DNA of 6,280 nt from an uncultured Lachnoanaerobaculum sp. Its GTDB lineage: Bacteria > Bacillota > Clostridia > Lachnospirales > Lachnospiraceae. The position numbers and the translations under genes are program-made. Shown piece after piece: positions 1 through 5,781 of the stretch. The notes beneath the pieces were generated by a model that was not told the origin of the DNA, made no database searches, and saw nothing but the letters and a program-made list of their open reading frames with translations. The DNA lies in contig CALISX010000197.1 in assembly GCA_938041725.1 (NCBI GenBank), positions 1 through 6,280 on the forward strand, in the 5' to 3' direction. Within the stretch, counting starts at the first letter, position 1; each line of letters begins with the position of its first letter.

Positions 1-1
1 G

Positions 2-610
2 GAAATTGTGGAAAAGAAATCCCGTTTTATTGCCACCCTCAGACCGGTGAAAACAGAGGAGGAGGCGGTGGATTTTATCCGGGAAATGAAGAAAAAATAC
101 TGGGATGCCCGCCATAATTGTTGGGCCTATGTGATCGGAGAGGAGGGCCGCGTCAAAAAGGCCTCGGATGACGGGGAGCCCTCTCGGACAGCAGGACTTC
201 CCATGATGGAAATTCTGGAAGGGCAGGGGCTTTTTAACATCTGCGCCGTGGTGACCAGGTATTTTGGAGGCACCCTTTTGGGGACAGGGGGATTGATCCG
301 GGCCTATCAGGGAGCCCTTCGTGGGGCCCTGGCGCCGGAGTCGATGGTGGAGGCAGAGTCCGGCATCCGTTTGTCTTTGGGGCTTAGTTATGATCTTTTT
401 GGAAGGGTGAAATCTCTGGCAGAGCGGGAAGGATTGATTTTGGCAGATACCCTGTATACCCAGGAGGTTACTTTGGCACTGATCCTGCCTGTTCAGAGAG
501 AAAGGGAGATTCTTGATAAGATCACAGAGGAAACCGGGGGAAATGCCCGGATTGTACAAAGGGAAGCCATTCGTTATGGTCGTCTGGCATCGGGATGGAT
601 GGAAATTTGA
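2..610 (+). CDS. yigZ: YigZ/IMPACT family protein (UPF0029), 5'-truncated by the window edge
   Basis: The frame is open from base 2 and reads E-I-V-E-K-K-S-R-F-I-A, which matches the family's usual N-terminal region. The real start therefore lies upstream, probably some 10-20 residues away, and the GTG at 8 is unlikely to be the start. Counting from that GTG, residues 1-115 form the UPF0029/IMPACT domain: the SRFIA motif at 5-9, ARHNCWAYVIG at 34-44, DDGEPSRTAG at 54-63, and the glycine-rich VVTRYFGGTLLGTGGLIRAY at 81-100. Residues from about 122 to 190 fit the C-terminal DUF1949 ferredoxin-like domain. There is no signal peptide or membrane segment, so it is presumably cytoplasmic. The family is related to eukaryotic IMPACT; its bacterial role is poorly defined, with translation or ribosome-associated functions suggested. 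The stop is 30 nt before the preferred cas6 start, so the two are probably co-transcribed. Family assignment is secure; function is not. Confidence 0.93.
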   Translation, partial: EIVEKKSRFIATLRPVKTEEEAVDFIREMKKKYWDARHNCWAYVIGEEGRVKKASDDGEPSRTAGLPMMEILEGQGLFNICAVVTRYFGGTLLGTGGLIRAYQGALRGALAPESMVEAESGIRLSLGLSYDLFGRVKSLAEREGLILADTLYTQEVTLALILPVQREREILDKITEETGGNARIVQREAIRYGRLASGWMEI

Positions 611-630
611 ATTCAAAACAGACCACAGAT

Positions 631-635
631 GGGAG
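631..635 (+). promoter_or_regulatory. Shine-Dalgarno deciding the cas6 start
   Basis: GGGAG lies 5 nt before the ATG at 641. The alternative in-frame ATG at 629 has only an A-rich stretch without purine-rich SD upstream and would itself overlap this site. The 641 start is therefore preferred. Confidence 0.7.
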
Positions 636-640
636 AAATC

Positions 641-1375
641 ATGCTTACCGCAGTAACATTGACTTTAAAAGGAAAAGAGGAGAAAAGGCACAGCCATTCT
701 TTGGGGTCTGTACTTCAGGGATTTTTGATGGAGCAGCTGGATACCGGTTATGCCAGGCGGATGCATCAAATGCAGCTCCATCCCTACAGCCAGTCCCTTC
801 GGGTTGTGGGGAAACAGCTGGTTTGGAAGGTGAATACTCTGACCTATGAGGCTGGAGTGGAAATGATTGGAAAAATCAAGGATTTAAAGGAAATATCCCT
901 GCGGCACCGGGGGGAGGTGCTGCAGGTGGAAAAGGTAGATCTGGAAAGCATTTCCTATGGGGATTTGTTTGAGAGCTTTTATTTTCAGGAGCAGTCCTTT
1001 CATATTCGGTTTCGTTTCCTGACTCCCGCTTCCTTTAAGCGTCAGGGGCAGTATATGCTGTATCCCACGGTTCGGCTGATATTCCAGAGCCTCATTACAA
1101 AATTCAACAGCTTTTCTTCAGAGATACAGCTGCAAAAGGAGGATTTTTTGCGTGATCTGGAGGGCTATGCCAAGCTGGAGGGGTACAAAATGGAAAGCAC
1201 ATTTTTTTCTTTGGAGGGAGCGAATATTCCTGCCTTTCGAGGAGAGATACAGTATAAAATCCAGGGGCCCCAGCCCATGGCAAATCTGGTGCATATGCTG
1301 GGAAAGTTCGGCACATTTTCCGGTGTGGGGATAAAAAACGGTATGGGCATGGGAGCGTTGGCAATCCTCCCGTAG
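641..1375 (+). CDS. cas6: CRISPR-associated endoribonuclease Cas6 (RAMP superfamily)
   Basis: A 244-residue protein from the ATG at 641; four residues longer if the ATG at 629 is used. Cas6 enzymes are metal-independent RNases that cut CRISPR precursor RNA within the repeat, leaving an 8-nt 5' handle. Family features visible: a RAMP-like beta strand at the N-terminus (TAVTLTL, residues 3-9); a histidine-containing segment MHQMQLHPYSQS at 41-52, where His42 is the best candidate for the catalytic histidine and His47 the second; a central stretch FLTPASFKRQGQYMLYP typical of the second RAMP domain; and a C-terminal glycine-rich loop GVGIKNGMGMG at 228-238. Length is normal for the family. It lies 30 nt after yigZ and is followed by a strong terminator. 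No array and no effector cas gene is present here, so it may act in trans on a CRISPR locus elsewhere, or be a leftover of a lost system. The family call is good; the subtype (I-B or III) cannot be told. Confidence 0.85.
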   Translation: MLTAVTLTLKGKEEKRHSHSLGSVLQGFLMEQLDTGYARRMHQMQLHPYSQSLRVVGKQLVWKVNTLTYEAGVEMIGKIKDLKEISLRHRGEVLQVEKVDLESISYGDLFESFYFQEQSFHIRFRFLTPASFKRQGQYMLYPTVRLIFQSLITKFNSFSSEIQLQKEDFLRDLEGYAKLEGYKMESTFFSLEGANIPAFRGEIQYKIQGPQPMANLVHMLGKFGTFSGVGIKNGMGMGALAILP

Positions 1376-1393
1376 GAATTCTTTAGAGGGCAT

Positions 1394-1431
1394 GGAGGTT
1401 CCCCCGCTTGGGGGCAGCCTCCTTTCTTTTT
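1394..1431 (+). terminator. Rho-independent terminator after cas6
   Basis: GGAGGTT (1394-1400) pairs with AGCCTCC (1416-1422, including one T-G wobble), and CCCCC (1401-1405) pairs with GGGGG (1410-1414). There is one bulged C at 1415 and a 4-nt loop GCTT. The 12-bp stem is followed directly by TTTCTTTTT (1423-1431). It lies 19 nt after the cas6 stop and should insulate the yigZ-cas6 unit from the hydrogenase operon. Confidence 0.92.
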
Positions 1432-1451
1432 GGGGAAAATATAATCTGGTA

Positions 1452-1469
1452 AGTTAGGTTAACCTACCT
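1452..1469. promoter_or_regulatory. Palindromic operator candidate, DtxR/IdeR-like
   Basis: TAGGTTAACCTA (1455-1466) is a perfect 12-bp palindrome. Two further pairs (A1452-T1469 and G1453-C1468) extend it after one mismatch. The half-site TTAGGTTA resembles the metal-dependent DtxR/IdeR iron box (TTAGGTTA...TAACCTAA), although here the half-sites overlap instead of being spaced by three bases. It sits 24 bp after the cas6 terminator and about 350 bp before hydC, with no gene clearly attached to it. The regulator assignment is inference from motif resemblance only. Confidence 0.35.
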
Positions 1470-1713
1470 GTTTATCAATATTATTATACATGAATATCCA
1501 TAATTATTATAAAATTTATGTAATATGAAATAATTTTTTCACAATTATTTTATTGCTTAATAAGTCAATCTCGTTAAAATAATATCTAATATAAACCCAA
1601 TAATATCCTGCTGTTATTGTATGATTTGTCATAAGCAATCTCTAAAAACCTTAAAGAAATCTTTTGATAACAAAATATTTGCTTAAACTCTATATTTTTT
1701 CTGTGATATTTTG

Positions 1714-1719
1714 TATAAT
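1714..1719 (+). promoter_or_regulatory. Possible -10 box for the hyd operon
   Basis: A perfect TATAAT lies 109 nt before hydC, inside the AT-rich tract and preceded by TTG. No good -35 hexamer is found at 16-18 nt (the 17-nt position reads TATATT), so the call rests on the -10 alone and could be chance in such AT-rich DNA. If used, transcription would begin near 1726, leaving a leader of about 97 nt that contains the 1760-1800 hairpin. Confidence 0.35.
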
Positions 1720-1759
1720 ATCGTTATTAACATTATCGTTCACAAGATGTGTTCAATGT

Positions 1760-1800
1760 CCAATCAAATCTGCATGGGTTCTGGCCATGGATTGGATTGG
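1760..1800 (+). promoter_or_regulatory. Stem-loop in the hydC 5' leader
   Basis: CCAATC (1760-1765) pairs with GATTGG (1795-1800). After one A-G mismatch, AATC (1767-1770) pairs with GATT (1790-1793), and after a 2-nt bulge CATGG (1773-1777) pairs with CCATG (1785-1789). The loop is GTTCTGG (1778-1784). That gives 15 base pairs. There is no T-run after it, so it is not an intrinsic terminator. It ends 8 nt before the Shine-Dalgarno AGGGAGG (1809-1815) of hydC. It could stabilise the mRNA or bind a regulator; the role is inferred. Confidence 0.6.
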
Positions 1801-1822
1801 GGTATGACAGGGAGGGAAAAAT

Positions 1823-2305
1823 ATGTGCAGTACGGCAGTGGAACATGATTTCACCAAACTACAGCAAATCATTGATGAAATCGGGCATGAAGAATCTGCG
1901 CTTATCAGTATTCTTCATAAAACCCAGGAGCATTACGGCTATATACCCAGAGATGCTCAGGGGTATATCGCCCGGGAACTGGGGATACCTGCCTCTAAGG
2001 TGTATGGGGTGGTATCCTTTTATGCCTACTTTGTAGAAAAGCCAAAGGGCAAGTATCAGATCAGCGTATGCCTGGGAACAGCCTGCTATGTGAAGGGGGC
2101 AGCCGATGTGCTGGCCAGGCTGGAAAGCGAGCTGGGGATTAAGTTTGGCGAGACCACGCCGGATTTGAAGTTTTCCATTGCCCAGACCAGATGTCTGGGG
2201 GATTGCAGCAACGCTCCGGTGCTGATGATCAATAACAAACTCTACAGTAAGGTTTCCCCTGATGAGATTCCTTCTATTCTGGAACATTACAAGGAGGTGG
2301 AATAA
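1823..2305 (+). CDS. hydC: NAD-linked [FeFe]-hydrogenase subunit HydC (NuoE-like, [2Fe-2S])
   Basis: A 160-residue NuoE/24-kDa-type protein, the usual length for the family. The N-terminal helical part (about 10-65) carries the GYIP...LGIPASKVYGVVSFYAYF signature. The thioredoxin-like half (about 78-155) holds the four cluster ligands as C83-x4-C88 and C124-x3-C128 (SVCLGTAC and RCLGDCSNAP). In the HydABC and complex I families this subunit holds one [2Fe-2S] cluster next to the FMN of the NuoF-like partner. The ATG at 1823 is chosen because AGGGAGG lies 7 nt upstream and the family N-terminus starts here. It is the first gene of a three-gene operon; its TAA overlaps the hydB ATG by one base (TAATG), which suggests translational coupling. 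It is cytoplasmic with no signal peptide. A NuoE of another NAD-dependent complex is ruled out in practice by the downstream hydrogenase. Confidence 0.93.
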   Translation: MCSTAVEHDFTKLQQIIDEIGHEESALISILHKTQEHYGYIPRDAQGYIARELGIPASKVYGVVSFYAYFVEKPKGKYQISVCLGTACYVKGAADVLARLESELGIKFGETTPDLKFSIAQTRCLGDCSNAPVLMINNKLYSKVSPDEIPSILEHYKEVE

Positions 2306-3939
2306 TGACAGGCTATGTGTTAGATCAGATCGTGGAATCCAAGGGAGATGTGCTGGATTATGAGGCGCTGCGGGAGCTGCAAAAAACTGCCTATGAGAAA
2401 TTAAAACAGAGGATTCAAAAAGAAGAGAACATTGGGGTAAAGGAGGATGGTTCCTTTTATTTAAAGGGAGACTACTTTGAAAAGCAGCTGCGGATCGCCC
2501 TTCGAAACTGCGGCATTATTGATCCGGGAAATATTGAGGAGGCCATTGCCACCAAGGCATACATTGCCCTGGCGGATCTTTTGGAGCGCCAGGTGCCGGG
2601 TCAGGCCATTGTGGATGATATGGTGCGGGCCAATCTGCGGGGACGGGGAGGAGCAGGCTTTAATGCCGGACGCAAATGGGCGGAGGCCATTTCCCATGAT
2701 GCCCCCCATAAATACATTATCTGCAATGCTGATGAGGGAGATCCCGGCGCCTTTATGGATCGAAGCATTCTGGAGCAGGATCCCCACAGTGTGCTGGAGG
2801 GCATGGCCATTGCAGGCTATGCAGTGGGGGCGGACCGAGGCTTTATCTATGTCAGGGCAGAATATCCTCTGGCAGTGCGGAATTTAAAGATTGCCATTGC
2901 CCAGGCTCAGGAGAGGGGCCTTTTGGGGGATCATATTCTGGGCAGTGATTTTTCCTTCTCCATTGAATTAAGACTGGGGGCCGGCGCTTTTGTATGCGGT
3001 GAGGCCACCGCTTTGATTGAGTCCATTGAAGGCCATAGGGGCATGCCCAGGAACAAGATATTTCGAACCGCCCACAAGGGACTGTTTCAGATGCCTACGG
3101 TGCTGAACAATGTGGAGACTTTGGCCAATGTGCATATGATTATGCTCAATGGTGTGGATTGGTTCCGAGGCATCGGCACCAAGGACTCCCCCGGCACCAA
3201 GGTGTTCTCTGTGGTAGGAAAGGTGCTGCATGCGGGACTGGTGGAGGTTCCCATGGGCACCCCCTTGAATACCATTATTTATGACATTTCCGGCGGTATT
3301 AAAAATAATAAAAAACTAAAGGCGGTGCAGACAGGTGGCCCTTCGGGAGGCTGTATTCCTGCGGATTTGATTGCCACCACCACAGTGGACTTTGAATGTC
3401 TGGAAAGCATCGGATCGATTATGGGTTCCGGAGGCATGGTGGTGATGGACGAGGAGGACTGTATGGTGGACATTGCCCGGTTCTTCATGGAATTTACTGT
3501 GGAGGAGTCCTGCGGAAAGTGTACCCCTTGCCGAATTGGAAACAAAAGAATTTTGGAGACTTTGGACCGCATTACCCAGGGACAGGGACAGGAAAAGGAT
3601 CTGCCCTATTTGAAGGAGCTGTCTGAGGTGATCCGGGATACCTCTTTGTGCGGACTGGGACAGGCAGCCACCAATCCGGTGCTGTCTACTTTGCGCTATT
3701 TTGCAGATGAATATATTTCCCATGTGAAGCATAAGCGCTGCACTGCCAGAGTCTGCCGCAATCTGCTGGTTTACTATATTGGAGAGGGCTGTATCGGCTG
3801 CGGTCTTTGCAAGATCAACTGTCCTGTAAAGTGTATTGCAGGCGAGCGGAAGGTGCGGCATATCATTGATGCAGACCATTGTATTAAATGCGGAACCTGT
3901 GTGGAAAGATGTCCTGTTCACGCAATTTCTTTAAGCTAA
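2305..3939 (+). CDS. hydB: NAD-linked [FeFe]-hydrogenase subunit HydB (NuoF-like, FMN/NAD)
   Basis: A 544-residue flavoprotein expected to bind NAD(H) and FMN and pass electrons to HydA. Seen: the FMN/NAD-binding core with RGRGGAGF (112-119), NADEGDPGAF (141-150) and GAGAFVCGEATALIES (225-240); the NuoF [4Fe-4S] ligands C403, C406, C409 and C449; and a C-terminal bacterial ferredoxin domain with two [4Fe-4S] motifs, C496/C499/C502/C506 and C526/C529/C532/C536. H473, H476, C479 and C484 precede the ferredoxin domain and could form a metal site (inference). Odd: the N-terminus has only about 50 unassigned, partly helical residues before the conserved FEKQLRIALRNCGIIDP segment, so the thioredoxin-like [2Fe-2S] domain of Thermotoga-type HydB is missing. 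The start is firm: AGGAGG ends 7 nt before the ATG, and the hydC frame stops at the same place. The C-terminal domain separates this protein from plain NuoF of complex I. Confidence 0.94.
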   Translation: MTGYVLDQIVESKGDVLDYEALRELQKTAYEKLKQRIQKEENIGVKEDGSFYLKGDYFEKQLRIALRNCGIIDPGNIEEAIATKAYIALADLLERQVPGQAIVDDMVRANLRGRGGAGFNAGRKWAEAISHDAPHKYIICNADEGDPGAFMDRSILEQDPHSVLEGMAIAGYAVGADRGFIYVRAEYPLAVRNLKIAIAQAQERGLLGDHILGSDFSFSIELRLGAGAFVCGEATALIESIEGHRGMPRNKIFRTAHKGLFQMPTVLNNVETLANVHMIMLNGVDWFRGIGTKDSPGTKVFSVVGKVLHAGLVEVPMGTPLNTIIYDISGGIKNNKKLKAVQTGGPSGGCIPADLIATTTVDFECLESIGSIMGSGGMVVMDEEDCMVDIARFFMEFTVEESCGKCTPCRIGNKRILETLDRITQGQGQEKDLPYLKELSEVIRDTSLCGLGQAATNPVLSTLRYFADEYISHVKHKRCTARVCRNLLVYYIGEGCIGCGLCKINCPVKCIAGERKVRHIIDADHCIKCGTCVERCPVHAISLS

Positions 3940-3951
3940 GGGAGGTTTTGG

Positions 3952-5688
3952 ATGATTCAATTTACCATTAACGGAATTGAGGCCCTTGTGGATGAGGGAA
4001 CAACCATCTTGGAGGCCGCCAGAAAATATAAGATTCATATTCCTACATTATGCCACATGAATCTCCATGAATTAAGTGTGGAAAATGCCATGGCAGGCTG
4101 CCGGGTCTGCATGGTGGAGGAGGAGGGAAAGCAAAAAATGATTCCGGCCTGTTCCACCCGGGTGAAGCAGGGGATGCGGATCCGCACAGACAGCATCCGG
4201 GTGATCCGTACCAGAAGGATGATGATTGAGCTGCTTTTGTCTGATCATCCGAAGGATTGTTTGATTTGTCCCAAAAATGGAAAATGCGAACTGCAAAACC
4301 TGGCGGCGGAGGCGGGCATCCGGTCTTTGCGCTGTGAAGGGGAGAGAAGGGTCTGTACTGTGGATGACCATTCCTTCTCCATTATCCGGGATATGAATAA
4401 ATGTATCCTTTGCAAACGCTGTGAAACCATGTGCAATGAGGTGCAGACCGTGGGGGTTTTGACAGATGTGGGACGGGGCTTCCATACGGTGGTGGGTACG
4501 GTATTTGACAGGCCCATGCATCAAACCACCTGTACCTTCTGCGGCCAGTGTGTAGCAGTATGCCCCACCGGGGCCTTGTCCGAGGTGGACAATACCTCCC
4601 AGGTATGGGATGCCATTGCCTCGGATAAGACGGTGATTGTGCAGACTGCTCCGGCGGTGCGGGTGGCTTTGGGAGAGGAATTCGGCCTGGAGCCTGGTAC
4701 CATTGTGACGGGACAGATGGTAACAGCCTTGAAAAATATGGGATTTGACTATGTATATGACACCAATTTCGCAGCGGATGTGACCATTGTGGAGGAGGCT
4801 TCGGAATTTGCTGACCGGTTTAAAAACGGGGGAAAGCTGCCCATTCTCACCAGCTGCTGTCCTTCCTGGATTAAATTTGTGGAGCATAATTTCAAGGAAC
4901 TGATTGACATTCCCTCCACCTGCAAATCTCCCCATGAGATGTTCGGTTCCCTTGCCAAGAGCTATCTGGCAGAAAAGCTTGGGAAAAAACCGGAGGACAT
5001 TGTGGTGGTTTCTGTAATGCCCTGTGTGGCCAAAAAGTACGAGGCCCAAAGGCCGGAGCTGAGCAACAAGGGGGCATCTGATGTGGACATTGTAATTTCC
5101 ACCAGGGAGCTGGCCAGGATGATTGTGGATGCCACCCAGGATTTTGTGAATCTGGCAGAAAGCGATTTTGACCGTTTCATGGGAGAGTCCACCGGAGCCG
5201 GCAATATCTTTGGTTCCACCGGAGGAGTGGCGGAGGCTACATTGCGCACTGCCTATGAGTTCCTTACGGGAAAGGAGCTGAAGGAATTGAACTTTACGTC
5301 ATTGCGGGGATTTGACAAAATCAAGGAGGCCTCAGTGGATATTGACGGCACCCCTATTCGGGTGGCGGTGGCCAGCGGCCTGGGAAATGCCAGGAAGCTG
5401 TTGAATGATGTGCGGGAGGGCAAGGAAAAATATCACATTATTGAGATTATGGCCTGCCCCGGAGGCTGTATTGACGGAGGCGGACAGCCCTTTATGCACG
5501 GGGATACGGAGATTTTGACCAAGCGCATGAATGCCATTTACTCCATTGATAAAAAGAAGCATATCCGCCAGTCCCATAAAAATCCGGAGGTGCTTCAGTT
5601 GTACAAGGAATACCTGGGAGAATTCTATGGGGAAAAGGCCCATAAGCTTTTGCATACCCATTTCTATAACACTAGGGAAGAGATTTAA
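3952..5688 (+). CDS. hydA: [FeFe]-hydrogenase catalytic subunit HydA (group A, trimeric NAD-linked type)
   Basis: A 578-residue catalytic subunit interconverting 2H+ + 2e- and H2. Domain order: plant-type [2Fe-2S] (C34, C50, C53, C67); His-ligated [4Fe-4S] (H99, C103, C106, C112); two [4Fe-4S] ferredoxin motifs (C151/154/157/161 and C194/197/200/204); then the H-cluster domain. H-cluster motifs are all present: TSCCPSW (300-306), MPCVAKKYE (356-364) and MACPGGCIDGGGQP (500-513), with ligands C303, C358, C502 and C506. From my knowledge of Clostridium pasteurianum CpI, residue numbers here are CpI plus 3, and the proton path is conserved (C302, E282, S322, E285, R289); the CpI Q325 position is His328 here. 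Length is close to CpI (574) and it lacks the extra C-terminal [2Fe-2S] domain of Thermotoga HydA. GGGAGG lies 6 nt before the ATG, 12 nt after hydB. It is probably cytoplasmic, needing HydE/F/G maturases encoded elsewhere. Confidence 0.96.
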   Translation: MIQFTINGIEALVDEGTTILEAARKYKIHIPTLCHMNLHELSVENAMAGCRVCMVEEEGKQKMIPACSTRVKQGMRIRTDSIRVIRTRRMMIELLLSDHPKDCLICPKNGKCELQNLAAEAGIRSLRCEGERRVCTVDDHSFSIIRDMNKCILCKRCETMCNEVQTVGVLTDVGRGFHTVVGTVFDRPMHQTTCTFCGQCVAVCPTGALSEVDNTSQVWDAIASDKTVIVQTAPAVRVALGEEFGLEPGTIVTGQMVTALKNMGFDYVYDTNFAADVTIVEEASEFADRFKNGGKLPILTSCCPSWIKFVEHNFKELIDIPSTCKSPHEMFGSLAKSYLAEKLGKKPEDIVVVSVMPCVAKKYEAQRPELSNKGASDVDIVISTRELARMIVDATQDFVNLAESDFDRFMGESTGAGNIFGSTGGVAEATLRTAYEFLTGKELKELNFTSLRGFDKIKEASVDIDGTPIRVAVASGLGNARKLLNDVREGKEKYHIIEIMACPGGCIDGGGQPFMHGDTEILTKRMNAIYSIDKKKHIRQSHKNPEVLQLYKEYLGEFYGEKAHKLLHTHFYNTREEI

Positions 5689-5701
5689 AGGGAGGAGAGG
5701 G

Positions 5702-5781
5702 GGGAGGGGCCTGCAGCCTCAAATCCTGACGCAGCCCCCAAAAGGGAGGAGCCTGCAGCCTCAAATCCTGACGCAGCCCCC
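5702..5781. repeat. Tandem direct repeat, two copies of 38 bp with a 42-bp period
   Basis: Copies lie at 5702-5739 and 5744-5781. They are identical over their last 31 bases (5709-5739 and 5751-5781) and differ at one base in the preceding purine tract GGGAGG[G/A]. Four A residues (5740-5743) separate them. The second copy is also the outer left arm of the inverted repeat that follows. The first copy starts 14 nt after the hydA stop. Confidence 0.93.

Larger units (their letters stand above)
1432..1822. other. AT-rich non-coding region upstream of the hydrogenase operon
   Basis: No credible gene is present on either strand. Counting by hand, 63 of 300 bases at 1441-1740 are G or C (21%), and one 60-base stretch (1501-1560) has only 6. 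Composition returns towards that of the genes at about 1745. The tract holds a palindrome at 1452-1469, a perfect 8-bp inverted repeat AAATAATT/AATTATTT at 1528-1535 and 1543-1550, TTTTG-ATAA-CAAAA at 1662-1675, three copies of ATAATATC (1579, 1600, 1715), a -10-like box and a leader hairpin. I found no CRISPR-like repeats in it despite the neighbouring cas6. Confidence 0.8.

Noticed and set aside
8..10. GTG as the start codon of the YigZ-family gene
   Set aside because: The upstream in-frame codons (Glu-Ile) continue the conserved family N-terminus and no SD is visible, so the gene is cut by the window edge.
595..849. Open frame of 84 codons overlapping the yigZ end and cas6 start
   Set aside because: It has no family resemblance and lies in a different frame over a well-supported cas6; it is a shadow frame.
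1702..1745. Rex (NADH-sensing repressor) operator upstream of hydC, TGTGA (1702-1706) and TTCACAA (1739-1745)
   Set aside because: The half-sites are 33 nt apart, whereas Rex sites are compact 18-bp palindromes. No TTGTGA-type full palindrome is present.
1376..1822. CRISPR array or leader next to cas6
   Set aside because: No repeat of about 24-37 nt recurs at regular spacing; only short AT-rich repeats are present.
1749..2036. 95-codon + frame overlapping the hydC start
   Set aside because: Out of frame with hydC, with no SD and no recognisable domain; a shadow of hydC.
4072..5049. 325-codon minus-strand open frame inside hydA
   Set aside because: It lies fully antisense to a strongly conserved hydrogenase and is rich in His, Pro and Gly from reverse translation; a shadow frame.
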